DNA of 64,000 nt from Bog-105 sp965277435 (GTDB lineage: Bacteria; Acidobacteriota; Terriglobia; Bryobacterales; Bryobacteraceae). Below the pieces are notes generated by a model. It did not search any database. It worked only from the letters and a program-made list of their open reading frames with translations, and had not been told where the DNA came from. The stretch covers positions 744,001 through 808,000 of the forward strand of contig OZ255821.1 in the NCBI GenBank assembly GCA_965277435.1, written 5' to 3'. The position numbers were made by a program, and so were the translations under genes. Positions 42,929 through 51,533 of this stretch are shown in pieces. Every line of letters starts with the position of its first letter. Position 1 is the first letter of the stretch.

Positions 42929-44236
42929 TTAGAACAATTTTGCCACTTCTTGTTTAAACGTTTTGCCGCGCTCTTCGTAATTTTGAAATTGATCGAAGCT
43001 CGCGCAGGCCGGGGCGAGCAGGACCGTATCACCGGCGTGAGCGTCAACATGAGCGTAATGAACGGCTCTTTCCAGGGTTTCGCAGTCGATGAGTTCGACG
43101 GCTCCTTGCAAAGCATCTTTGATGAGCGGCGCGGCAGCGCCAATCAGCAGGACGGCGCAGGCACCATCGGCAAGCGGTTGGCGCAGCGGCGAATAGTCAC
43201 TCCCTTTATCTTTGCCGCCGAGGATGATCCATAAATTTTTCGGGAAGGCAGAGATGGCTTTTAGAGTGGCGTCAACATTGGTGGCTTTGGAGTCGTTGAA
43301 GTAATCAACACCGTGGAGAGTGCGGACGAATTCGAGACGATGTTCGACGCCGGGAAACGTTGCGACGGCTTTACCCAAGCCGTCCAAGGGAGCACCCGCA
43401 AGATGTACGATAAGCGCGGCGGCTAGTACGTTTTCGACGTTGTGCTGGCCTCGCAGTTTAATTTGTTCGCGCACGGCGAAGGGTTCGCCGCAGTAGAGAA
43501 GCTGGTTGTTTTCAATCGCAATGCCTTGCGGGACAGGTTGCGTGGAGCTGAACCAGTAGACTTCTCCCTTGGTCGCATGCGCGTAGCGGCGGCAGGTGAT
43601 GTCGTCGTAGTTAAGAACGGCCTGATCGAGCGAAGTCTGGGTTTCGAACAGGCGTGCTTTGGCGGCGGCGTAGTTGTCGAAGGTGTGATGGCGGTCAAGG
43701 TGGTCGGGCGTGACGTTCAGGCAGACGGCTATGCGCGCTTCAAAGTTCGAGATCGATTCAAGCTGAAAGCTGGAAAGCTCAAGAACATTCCATTGGTCAT
43801 CGCTCGACGATGCGATCAGCGATGTGACGGCGGTGCCGATGTTGCCTCCGACTTGGCATGGAATGCCGCATTCGGAAAGCAAGTGGCCGGTGAGGGCGGT
43901 GGTGGTGGTTTTGCCGTTGGAGCCGGTGATGCCGATGGTGGGACCTTTCAGGAAGTGGGAGGCTAGTTCTACTTCTCCCACTACCGGTATGCCGCGGTCG
44001 CGAGCTTCGGCAAATAACGGCGTATCGATAGGGACGCCGGGAGAAAGAACGATGAGGTCAGGATCCCCTAAATTTTCTCGCGATTGCAGAAGGATTCCGG
44101 GTTCCTGCGGTTGGGCGTCCATCAGGCGGACGTTTGCTCCCTGCTTGCGCAGCAGTGAGATGGCGGCTTGCCCCGAGCGTTTGATGCCTACTACCAGGAC
44201 GTCTTTGTTAGCGAGATTTAAGCGTCGTTGATCCAC
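42929..44236 (-). CDS. murD: UDP-N-acetylmuramoyl-L-alanine--D-glutamate ligase
   Basis: MurD adds D-Glu to the peptide stem. The 435-residue protein has an N-terminal Rossmann-like domain (DVLVVGIKRSGQAAISLLRK), the ATP loop (TIGITGSNGKTTTTALTGHL), the LNVTPDHLDRHHTFDNYAAA motif and the C-terminal DYFNDSKATNVDATLKAI. Its stop lies 3 bp before the ftsW start. Confidence 0.97.
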   Translation of the reverse strand: MDQRRLNLANKDVLVVGIKRSGQAAISLLRKQGANVRLMDAQPQEPGILLQSRENLGDPDLIVLSPGVPIDTPLFAEARDRGIPVVGEVELASHFLKGPTIGITGSNGKTTTTALTGHLLSECGIPCQVGGNIGTAVTSLIASSSDDQWNVLELSSFQLESISNFEARIAVCLNVTPDHLDRHHTFDNYAAAKARLFETQTSLDQAVLNYDDITCRRYAHATKGEVYWFSSTQPVPQGIAIENNQLLYCGEPFAVREQIKLRGQHNVENVLAAALIVHLAGAPLDGLGKAVATFPGVEHRLEFVRTLHGVDYFNDSKATNVDATLKAISAFPKNLWIILGGKDKGSDYSPLRQPLADGACAVLLIGAAAPLIKDALQGAVELIDCETLERAVHYAHVDAHAGDTVLLAPACASFDQFQNYEERGKTFKQEVAKLF

Positions 44237-44243
44237 AAGTCGA

Positions 44244-45380
44244 TTAGCGAAGTTTCAGAGTGGTCAGAGCGAAGAGGGCCATCACTAAACCGGCGATCCA
44301 GAAGCGGGCAATTACTTTTGATTCGGGCCAGCCTAAGGCTTCGAAGTGGTGATGAATGGGCGCCATTTTGAAGACGCGTTTCCCATGGCGTAGTTTGTAA
44401 CTGCCAACCTGGAGAATGACGGACAGCGTTTCGATCACGTAGACGCCTCCTATGAAAGCTAAGAGAATCTCCTGTTTGATCAGAACCGCAACGATACCAA
44501 GGCCGCCCCCTAAAGCCAGCGAACCGACGTCGCCCATGAAAACCTCCGCCGGATGGCAGTTGTACCAGAGAAAACCAAGGCTCGCCCCCACCATGGAGGC
44601 GCAGAAGATAGTAAGTTCCTGCGAGTTCGGAAGCCGCGCGAGATCGAGATAGTTTCCAAGGACTGCGTTGCTCGATACATAGGTAAGCGCGGTCATGCCG
44701 CCCGAGGCGATAACCATAAGACCAATCGCAAGCCCGTCAAGACCGTCCGTAAGATTGACTGCGTTCGAAGAGCCGACCATTATTAGAACGATGAATGCAT
44801 AAAAGGGCAAAAAGGCGAGCGGGTAAGTCCAGAAGCTCCTCGTTAAAGAATCGATAAGGAGATCGGGACGATACTGTTTGAAGAACGGAAAGTTGATGGT
44901 CGTAGAGTACGACTGGTTTGCGTGAAGCACGAGCAGGAAGAAACCGATCAGCATGGCGACCAGAACTTGGGCCCAGAATTTCTGACGTGCTGTCAGGCCG
45001 AGATTACGTTTCTTAGCTACTTTGGAGTAGTCATCGAGAAAACCGATTGCGCCGAAGCCGAGCAGTCCGAGCAGGGCAATCCAGACGTAGCGGTTCTGTA
45101 AATTGGCCCAGAGCAGAGTGGGGATCACGATGGAGGTGACGATGAGCAGTCCGCCCATGGTGGGAGTGCCGGCTTTCTTCTGGTGAGATTGCGGGCCTTC
45201 TTCGCGGATATGCTGGCCGAAGCTCCACTCGCGCAATTTGCGGATCATCCAGGGGCCGAGAGCGAGCGACAGAGCAAGCGCAGTCAGGTTGGCCAGCGCG
45301 ACGCGCGTGGTGATGTAGCCGAAAACGCGGAAGGCAGGCACGTAGCGCTGTAGGACGTGGACCAGCAGCCAGTAGAGCAT
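44244..45380 (-). CDS. mraY: Phospho-N-acetylmuramoyl-pentapeptide-transferase
   Basis: MraY makes lipid I. The 378-residue protein has about ten helices and the diagnostic motifs: QSHQKKAGTPTMGGLLIV, the Asp-Asp of FLDDYSKVAKKRNLGLTARQ, VNLTDGLDGLAIG, GDVGSLALGGGLG and HHHFEALGWPESKVIARFWI near the C-terminus. Its stop lies 7 bp before the murD start. Confidence 0.98.
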   Translation of the reverse strand: MLYWLLVHVLQRYVPAFRVFGYITTRVALANLTALALSLALGPWMIRKLREWSFGQHIREEGPQSHQKKAGTPTMGGLLIVTSIVIPTLLWANLQNRYVWIALLGLLGFGAIGFLDDYSKVAKKRNLGLTARQKFWAQVLVAMLIGFFLLVLHANQSYSTTINFPFFKQYRPDLLIDSLTRSFWTYPLAFLPFYAFIVLIMVGSSNAVNLTDGLDGLAIGLMVIASGGMTALTYVSSNAVLGNYLDLARLPNSQELTIFCASMVGASLGFLWYNCHPAEVFMGDVGSLALGGGLGIVAVLIKQEILLAFIGGVYVIETLSVILQVGSYKLRHGKRVFKMAPIHHHFEALGWPESKVIARFWIAGLVMALFALTTLKLR

Positions 45381-45383
45381 CTC

Positions 45384-46751
45384 TTATTTTTCCATTCTGA
45401 TGTCGATCAGTCTGGCTAGGGCGAACTCGACATGGGTGCCGCGCGAACCTTTGAAGAGAACAGCGTCTCCGGGCTCGACGAAGTTGTGGAGGAAATCGCC
45501 CGCCGATTCGGGGTCCTCAAAAAAAAGCGCGGCGCGAGAGCCCATTCCAGCTTCGACGGCTTGTTGAACCATCAGCCGGCTCGCGCCGCGTACCCCAATC
45601 AGGACATCCACACCGTGTTCGGCGGCATAACGCCCCAGATCACGATGCAGTGTCTCGGCCCAGTGGCCAAGCTCTAACATTTCTCCAAGCACAGCGATTT
45701 TGCGCCGCCCTGATTGCGCGAGAAGAACGTCTAGCATGGCCCGGGCGGCTTCGGGATTGGAGTTATAGGAATCGTCCAGGATAGTGACGCCATTCTTTAC
45801 ATAGCTTTCGCCCCGCATTTTGCCGGGTAGGAGTCTGGCGACCGCCTCCCTGAGATCAGGCGGCGGAATATCGAAAACTTGAGCGACCGCCAGACCGGCC
45901 AGGATGTTGGAGATTGCGTGTGTTCCCGTCAGCTGCGTGTGGAAGCCAACGCCATTGACTTCGAAAGCAGAGTTGTCTAGGGTAGTCGCGCGGAGATCCG
46001 CCTCGGGGGAAAAGCCATAGGTGAGAACTTTGCCCTTGTGCGCGTGACGGAACTTCGCGACACGCGGGTCATCGGCATTCAGGACGGCGATTCCGTCAGG
46101 CGTGAGAGCCTCAATCAGTTCGCGCTTGGCTGCCGCTATCTCGTCGATAGAGGAAAAGAATTCGATGTGAGCATAGCCGACATTGGTCACGACTCCGACC
46201 CGAGGTCTGGCAATTTCGGCCAGGGCCCGAATTTCGCCGGCATGATTCATGCCCATTTCGACTACGGCCACTTCAGCAGCTTCAGGTATGCGGAGCAGGG
46301 CGAGAGGAAGCCCGAGATGATTGTTTAAGTTTCCAGGATTCTTAGCAGTGCGGAAGCGCGTGCCCAGAAGAGAGGCAATTATTTCTTTCGTGCTGGTTTT
46401 GCCGGCGCTTCCCGTGACGGCAATCACGGGCTTGTTCCAGCGGCCGCGCGCATAGCGAGCGAGATCGTGCAGGGCCTGAATTGTATCTTCGACTATTAGT
46501 ACGGGACAGCTCGGGTTGGGCTGCATCTCGCTCGCGATTGCGGCTACGGCGCTCCGCTCGAAAGTTTGGTCGATGAAGGAGTGACCGTTAAAATGTTCGC
46601 CTTTGATGGCGAAGAAGAGATCGCCGGGTTCAATGTGGCGGGAATCAATGCTGTAGCCGATGACACGCATGGCGGCGGCTTGGGCGGGAGTGACGGGGCC
46701 GGTGAGCTCGGCGCCGGTGGCTTGTTGGATTTCTAGTAGGGAGAGCTCCAT
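45384..46751 (-). CDS. murF: UDP-MurNAc-tripeptide--D-alanyl-D-alanine ligase
   Basis: MurF adds D-Ala-D-Ala to finish the pentapeptide. The 455-residue protein has an N-terminal domain with YSIDSRHIEPGDLFFAIKGE, the ATP loop (VIAVTGSAGKTSTKEIIASL), NAKNPGNLNNHLGLP-type sequence (TAKNPGNLNNHLGLPL), EMGMNHAGEIRALAEIARP and C-terminal LDDSYNSNPEAARAMLDV. In this cluster it is separated from murE by 629 bp holding a REP-RAYT module, so it may need its own promoter. Confidence 0.97.
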   Translation of the reverse strand: MELSLLEIQQATGAELTGPVTPAQAAAMRVIGYSIDSRHIEPGDLFFAIKGEHFNGHSFIDQTFERSAVAAIASEMQPNPSCPVLIVEDTIQALHDLARYARGRWNKPVIAVTGSAGKTSTKEIIASLLGTRFRTAKNPGNLNNHLGLPLALLRIPEAAEVAVVEMGMNHAGEIRALAEIARPRVGVVTNVGYAHIEFFSSIDEIAAAKRELIEALTPDGIAVLNADDPRVAKFRHAHKGKVLTYGFSPEADLRATTLDNSAFEVNGVGFHTQLTGTHAISNILAGLAVAQVFDIPPPDLREAVARLLPGKMRGESYVKNGVTILDDSYNSNPEAARAMLDVLLAQSGRRKIAVLGEMLELGHWAETLHRDLGRYAAEHGVDVLIGVRGASRLMVQQAVEAGMGSRAALFFEDPESAGDFLHNFVEPGDAVLFKGSRGTHVEFALARLIDIRMEK

Positions 46752-46753
46752 TT

Positions 46754-46826
46754 CGTAGGGTAGGCTTTAGCCTGCCGCGCACTCCCGGCGGGGCGTTCGG
46801 ATTGGCAGGCTAAAGCCTACCCTACG
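46754..46826. repeat. Pair of REP-like palindromes in opposite orientation (copies 3 and 4)
   Basis: An inverted copy (CGTAGGGTAGGCTTTAGCCT..., 46754-46776) and a direct copy (ATTGGCAGGCTAAAGCCTAC..., 46801-46826) face each other across a 24-bp GC-rich spacer between murF and the RAYT gene, like a BIME. Transcribed, the pair would fold into a long hairpin. Confidence 0.78.
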
Positions 46827-46868
46827 ATTTTGCTTGAGAGTTTCTGGGGGTGAATTAAACGGTACTTT

Positions 46869-47354
46869 GTGTTTTATCGTCGAAAGCTGCCGCACTGGCA
46901 GCCGGAGCCTGCTCCTGGTGTGATCTTGTTCGTGACTTGGAGGCTGGCAGGTTCGCTTCCGAAGCAGCTCGGCGGAGAAGTGGGGCCGCTTTGGCTGAAC
47001 GATCCGCGAATAGCTGAGTTGGTCCGAGAGGCTCTTGTTTCGGGCGAGCGAGAGCGAGAATTTTATCTTTTGCGCAAATGGGTGATTATGCCCAACCATG
47101 TCCATGTGCTGGTCGAGCCCAAGGTGAGTCTTGCTAAGATCACGCATTTCTTGAAGGGATCGACAGCGCGGAAGGCTAATCAGATCTTGGGACGCACTGG
47201 GAACATGTTTTGGCAGGATGAATGGTTTGACCGGTGGATTCGTAGTGATGACGAGTTGCATCGACTTGAGAGATACATTGAGCAGAATCCAGTGAGGGCG
47301 GGTTTGATTGAGGTGGCGGAGGATTGGCATTGGTCCAGTGCGCGGGAGGAATAG
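46869..47354 (+). CDS. REP-associated tyrosine transposase (RAYT)
   Basis: The 161-residue Y1/HUH protein has the RAYT form of the motif (KWVIMPNHVHVLVEPK, H77 and H79) and the catalytic tyrosine with its usual context (RYIEQNPVRAGLIEVAEDWH, Y136); WQDEWFDRWIRSDDEL is also typical. RAYTs are thought to process and spread REP palindromes. REP-like palindromes lie immediately on both sides, and three more copies lie further off. The gene runs opposite to the dcw cluster and splits murE from murF. It starts at GTG 46869. Confidence 0.93.
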   Translation: MFYRRKLPHWQPEPAPGVILFVTWRLAGSLPKQLGGEVGPLWLNDPRIAELVREALVSGEREREFYLLRKWVIMPNHVHVLVEPKVSLAKITHFLKGSTARKANQILGRTGNMFWQDEWFDRWIRSDDELHRLERYIEQNPVRAGLIEVAEDWHWSSAREE

Positions 47355-47376
47355 CAGGCTAAAGCCTGCCCCACGG
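47353..47376 (+). repeat. REP-like palindrome, copy 5
   Basis: AGCAGGCTAAAGCCTGCCCC followed by ACGG begins at the RAYT stop codon and ends before the murE stop. In this copy the palindrome is extended (GCAGGCTAAAGCCTGC). Confidence 0.75.
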
Positions 47377-47380
47377 TTGA

Positions 47381-48865
47381 TCATTTGCCGTAGCCAAAGG
47401 AGCGCAGAACGCGGCGAGCTACTTCGCGATCGTCGAAGGGAATGGGCCCGTCGCGCAGGATCTGATACGTTTCATGCCCTTTGCCGGCCAGGATCACCAC
47501 ATCGCCGGGCGCGGCCGTTTCGAGCGCTTTGCGAATGGCGCGCTCGCGGTCAGGTTCGGCTATATGCGGCGTGTCATACCGGCTGAGACCTACCAGCGCA
47601 TCATTCATGATGGCGAGCGGATCTTCGCTGCGCGGATTGTCGGAGGTGAGGACAACATAGTCGCTGAGTTCTCCAGCGGCAACACCCATTAAAGGCCTCT
47701 TGGATCGGTCGCGATCTCCCCCGCAGCCGAATAGCGTGATCACGCGCTGCGGGCGCAGGCCGCGAGCCACAGCAATCACATTGCGCAGAGCATCGTCGGT
47801 GTGCGCATAATCTACGACGACAGTGAATGGCTGGCCTTCTTCGACACGTTCGAAGCGGCCTGGAACACATTGCAAATCAGTAACGCCTTTCTGGATCTCC
47901 TGCACACTGAGGCCATAGGTCAGAGCGACCGAGGCGGCGAGGAGGATGTTGTAAATGTTGATTTGGCCGACCAGCGGGGATTCGACTGGAAGGCGCTGAT
48001 TAGAAGTCACAACGTCGAAGCGCAGGCCGGTAAAGGAAGACTCAACGTTCTCGGCCCGCACATCCGCTCGCTCGTCTGACAGAGCGTATCGGAGCACCTG
48101 GGTTTCGGGGGCGAGTTGCAGCTGCCGCACTTGCTCATCATCCGCATTGAGCACGGCAAAACGCGGAGGCGGACCGCTGCGCGGAGTGAATAAGAGCTGT
48201 TTGGCCGCGAAGTACTCTTCCATGGTGCCGTGATAATCGAGATGGTCACGCGTGAAGTTGGTGTACGCCGCAGTGTGGAAGTGCATCCCATAAATACGGC
48301 CAAGGTCAAGGGCGTGGGACGAGGCCTCCAGTGTGGCGTGAGTGCCCCCCAACTGCGCGAGTTCGTCAAACATGCGGAACAGATCGAGCGATTCGGGCGT
48401 AGTGTTGATGGCGGGCAGAATTCGTCCAGCCAGTTGATATTCGATGGTGCCGATGAGAGCGGTCGTTTTGCCGGCAGCCCGCAGGATCGCGTTAATAAGC
48501 GATGTGCTGGTAGTTTTGCCATTGGTTCCAGTAACGCCGGTTAAGTAGACGCGCTCGTCGGGCTTCCGGTAAAAGTTGCGGGCGGCGAGCGAAAGAGCTT
48601 CGCGTCCGTGCGGCACTTGAATCCAGTTAACGCCGCGGCCGTGGCCAGCAGGGGGCCGGTCACTCACGATGGCCAGCGCACCTTTTTCGAGAGCCGCGGC
48701 GGCGAACTGAGCGCCGTCCGTTTTAGCTCCGGAGAAAGCGAAAAAGAGAAAGCCCGGTGCGACTTTACGGCTGTCGTAGGCAAGGCCTTGTACATCGGCG
48801 TGGAGCAGCGATGAAGGCACTTCGCGACTGGTGACTATACCTTCGAAAACCTGTGCGAGTTGCAT
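47381..48865 (-). CDS. murE: UDP-MurNAc-L-alanyl-D-glutamate ligase (third-residue ligase)
   Basis: MurE adds the third stem residue. I place the start at ATG 48865 (MQLAQVFEGIV), 4 bp after the ftsI stop; the longer frame to 49072 lies inside ftsI. The 494-residue protein has LAYDSRKVAPGFLFFAFSG, the ATP loop TGVTGTNGKTTSTSLINAIL and YTNFTRDHLDYHGTMEEYFA. The C-terminal specificity loop reads TSDNPRSEDPLAIMNDAL: DNPR is the motif of meso-diaminopimelate-adding MurE enzymes, so the peptidoglycan is probably of the DAP type. Confidence 0.96.
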   Translation of the reverse strand: MQLAQVFEGIVTSREVPSSLLHADVQGLAYDSRKVAPGFLFFAFSGAKTDGAQFAAAALEKGALAIVSDRPPAGHGRGVNWIQVPHGREALSLAARNFYRKPDERVYLTGVTGTNGKTTSTSLINAILRAAGKTTALIGTIEYQLAGRILPAINTTPESLDLFRMFDELAQLGGTHATLEASSHALDLGRIYGMHFHTAAYTNFTRDHLDYHGTMEEYFAAKQLLFTPRSGPPPRFAVLNADDEQVRQLQLAPETQVLRYALSDERADVRAENVESSFTGLRFDVVTSNQRLPVESPLVGQINIYNILLAASVALTYGLSVQEIQKGVTDLQCVPGRFERVEEGQPFTVVVDYAHTDDALRNVIAVARGLRPQRVITLFGCGGDRDRSKRPLMGVAAGELSDYVVLTSDNPRSEDPLAIMNDALVGLSRYDTPHIAEPDRERAIRKALETAAPGDVVILAGKGHETYQILRDGPIPFDDREVARRVLRSFGYGK

Positions 48866-48869
48866 CGGG

Positions 48870-50963
48870 TCAGCGTGCAAACCGAACCGCGATGTGCTCG
48901 CCAGGGGACAGCAGAGCGCCTGGCGCGGGCGACTGGGTGCGGGCCAGTCCATCGCCGAGTAAATCGACTTCGATACCGGTGGCGGTAGCTTGCTGGACAA
49001 CGTCCTGCATGGTTTTACCGACGAAATTGGGCACCTTGGGAGCGTTTCGATCGACGTAAGCCGCATCGGCAACTTCGGCCGGGTTTCCGGAAGCCTGCTG
49101 CATCTCTTCCAAAGTCGGCGGGTTTAACGCGGCCAGAGCGGTGTCATCTGATTCTTTAGGCTTGTCCTTTTCCCTCTGTTTGCCGTGAAGCTTTTCTTCC
49201 AGCTTCTGTTTAGCTGCCAGGAGATCGTCGATGTCCTGGGGCACATCCCGCACCACACCCTCGCGGCGCAACGACGCCGCCATCACTTTTTCAAATACGG
49301 GTCCGGCCGCGGTCCCACCATAGCCAGCTAGGCCTGTGGTGCCGCTAATGGTCACAACAACGAGCATGGATGGATTCTGGGTGGGGCCAAAGCCCAGGAA
49401 CGAGGCGTTGTATTTGTGCGTGTAGATGCGATGCGCGTAATCGTAAATCTGCGCTGTGCCGGTTTTTCCGGCCATGGTGTACCCGGTGACGTGAATGTGT
49501 TCCCCGGTACCGCCCTTTTCGGTCATCACGCGATGCATCATCATACGCATCTCGGCCACAGTATGCGGGTTGAGAATCCGCTGCGGCTGCGGATACCTGG
49601 CGGGTTCGCGTGCCCCGCCCTGGGGCTGTTCCCAAGCCACCAGACGCGGGTGAACCAGAAAGCCTCCGTTCGCAATGACGCTGCCCGCTTGCGCGAGTTG
49701 GACGGATGTGACCGCTAGTTCATGGCCCATCGGGATGGAGCCGATGGTAGTGGGCTGCCAGCGCTTTAGGGGACGCAACAGGCCCGGCGCTTCCGCCGGT
49801 AATTCGAGACCTGTGCGGACGCCGAAACCGAATCGATGAATATAGTCGTACAGATTTTTGTTACCCACCTGCATGCCGATGCGAATTGCGCCGATGTTAC
49901 TCGAAAACGCAAGAACATTGGCCATCGAAAGCGCCGAGTACGGCTTGTGGTCATGAATCACGCGAGTGAACATTTTCATGGTGCCGTTGCCGCAATTGAT
50001 AACGGAATCGGGCGTCAAGGGAGTGGTTTCTAGGGCGGCCGAAAGAGTGATGACCTTAAATATCGATCCAGGTTCGAACGGAGCTACCACCGCAAGATCT
50101 TCGCGGCCTTTCGGCTTCTCACCGGGCAACAGATGTTCATTCGGATCGTAGGAGGGATAGTTCTCGAGAGCCAGAATTTCGCCGGTGCGGGGATCCATCG
50201 CGATCAGGCTGCCGTGCTCTGCATGGTTTTTCACGACCGCGTCTTTGAGAGCAGCTTTGGCCACGTATTGCAGTTCGCGGTCGATAGTGAGGCCAAAGTC
50301 CTTGCCAGGTGTGGCCGCTTCGACGACTTCGGCGGCGTATGAATTCTCCTTGCCATCGCGCTCCATGCGAACCGATCCGGGAACGCCGGCAAGATCTTTG
50401 TTTAACTTCAGTTCAACACCAGCGACGCCCTGGCTGTCGCCATTCAGATTGCCGATAACATGAGCAGCCACGTCGTTGTTTGGATAGCTGCGGACACTGC
50501 CGTCGCGAATTTCAAGCCACTCCAGATTCATGGCGCGCAGGGTGGCCGCCTGATCTTCCGAAACATGCTGGTCGACAATAAAGTAGCCGCTGTGCCTTTT
50601 GGAGTTGGCGGCCACTTCGAGAGACGAAGCCAGACGTTCGGCATCTATCGAGAGAACGCTCGCCAGTAAGCCAGCAGCCATCGTCTTATCCGGAATGCGG
50701 CGGGGGTTGACTGCAGCAATATGGGACGGGGAACTGATAGCGAGCAGGTTGCCGTTGCGATCGAAAATGGAGCCGCGGTGGGCGGCCACAGGCTCGAGTT
50801 TTTCCTGCTGTCGTTTGGCGCGCTTGACCAGATTGTCATGCGCAAGCACTTGTAAATCAAACAGGCGGAACACAAGGATCACTGCCCATCCAAGCAGAAT
50901 AAGCCCTATGATGAGCGCTCGTTCTACCGGCTTTGAGAGGGTATCAGAAACTCGCGGCTCCAT
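48870..50963 (-). CDS. ftsI: Septal peptidoglycan transpeptidase FtsI (PBP3) with PASTA domain
   Basis: This class B PBP cross-links septal wall with FtsW. The 697-residue protein has one membrane helix (about 16-34), the dimerisation domain (HRGSIFDRNGNLLAIS), and the transpeptidase motifs SIFK (S300/K303), SSN (FSSNIGAIRIG) and KTGT (MAGKTGTAQIYDYA). A charged linker (about 590-640) leads to one C-terminal PASTA domain (KVPNFVGKTMQDVVQQATAT). E. coli FtsI (588 residues) lacks this domain. Start ATG 50963. Confidence 0.96.
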   Translation of the reverse strand: MEPRVSDTLSKPVERALIIGLILLGWAVILVFRLFDLQVLAHDNLVKRAKRQQEKLEPVAAHRGSIFDRNGNLLAISSPSHIAAVNPRRIPDKTMAAGLLASVLSIDAERLASSLEVAANSKRHSGYFIVDQHVSEDQAATLRAMNLEWLEIRDGSVRSYPNNDVAAHVIGNLNGDSQGVAGVELKLNKDLAGVPGSVRMERDGKENSYAAEVVEAATPGKDFGLTIDRELQYVAKAALKDAVVKNHAEHGSLIAMDPRTGEILALENYPSYDPNEHLLPGEKPKGREDLAVVAPFEPGSIFKVITLSAALETTPLTPDSVINCGNGTMKMFTRVIHDHKPYSALSMANVLAFSSNIGAIRIGMQVGNKNLYDYIHRFGFGVRTGLELPAEAPGLLRPLKRWQPTTIGSIPMGHELAVTSVQLAQAGSVIANGGFLVHPRLVAWEQPQGGAREPARYPQPQRILNPHTVAEMRMMMHRVMTEKGGTGEHIHVTGYTMAGKTGTAQIYDYAHRIYTHKYNASFLGFGPTQNPSMLVVVTISGTTGLAGYGGTAAGPVFEKVMAASLRREGVVRDVPQDIDDLLAAKQKLEEKLHGKQREKDKPKESDDTALAALNPPTLEEMQQASGNPAEVADAAYVDRNAPKVPNFVGKTMQDVVQQATATGIEVDLLGDGLARTQSPAPGALLSPGEHIAVRFAR

Positions 50964-50981
50964 GGCATTGGCTCATTCACT

Positions 50982-51006
50982 ATTGGCAGGCTAAAGCCTA
51001 CCCTAC
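50982..51006 (+). repeat. REP-like palindrome, copy 6
   Basis: ATTGGCAGGCTAAAGCCTAC followed by CCTAC, in the gap between ftsL and ftsI. It is identical in its core to the copy next to the RAYT gene (46801-46826). Confidence 0.75.
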
Positions 51007-51519
51007 TCAGCGGGCAACCAGAGCTTCGTCGGTGAGAGGCAGCGTGTTGCTGGCAACGGTTTTCGTGAAGGATTTGCCGTCGAGGGTCTGCACCTGCTGA
51101 GGTTCTGGATCGGACATCTTCAAAGTTTTCGCAAGCCGCTGCAAGCGATCAAGGCTGACGAGTTCTCCCTCGGAGGCGTCGAGCTTCGACATTTGCTGGC
51201 GTAGCTGAGACTGCTCCTGGCGCAGGTGCTGGAGCGTGAAGCCGGCCGTGGTGTTGTAAGCTGTTGGCACAAGCCCGGCGATGACCAGCATGGCGGCGAT
51301 GAAACCGGTCATCATGGAGCGGCTGCGGGCGGTGCGCGCCGCCGGATCCGCTTCACGCACGACAGCCGTGTTGTCGATGCGCTTCACAAAAAGATAGACG
51401 TCTTCGTTGGCGATGGGGCGCAAGCGCGGAGACTCCGTGCGCGTCCAGATCGCCGTGGAAACATCGGCGAATTCCCTGACCCCGACAAAGCGATTTACGA
51501 AAGTTGCGAGTGTTGCCAT
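51007..51519 (-). CDS. ftsL: FtsL-like cell division protein
   Basis: Position (between rsmH and ftsI) and topology identify it: one membrane helix (about 70-90, GFIAAMLVIAGLVPTAYN) followed by a leucine-zipper-like coiled coil (LQHLRQEQSQLRQQMSKLDA). FtsL stabilises the FtsQLB/FtsWI complex. The cytoplasmic part of about 68 residues is long for an FtsL, and the tail after the coiled coil (MSDPEPQQVQTLDG) is unlike E. coli. Sequence similarity in this family is low, so the name rests mainly on context. Confidence 0.7.
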   Translation of the reverse strand: MATLATFVNRFVGVREFADVSTAIWTRTESPRLRPIANEDVYLFVKRIDNTAVVREADPAARTARSRSMMTGFIAAMLVIAGLVPTAYNTTAGFTLQHLRQEQSQLRQQMSKLDASEGELVSLDRLQRLAKTLKMSDPEPQQVQTLDGKSFTKTVASNTLPLTDEALVAR

Positions 51520-51533
51520 ACCTGTTTACCCTC

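Noticed and set aside
48866..49072. Longer murE start at 49072
   Set aside because: It lies inside the ftsI PASTA region in another frame; ATG 48865, four bases after the ftsI stop, starts the conserved sequence.
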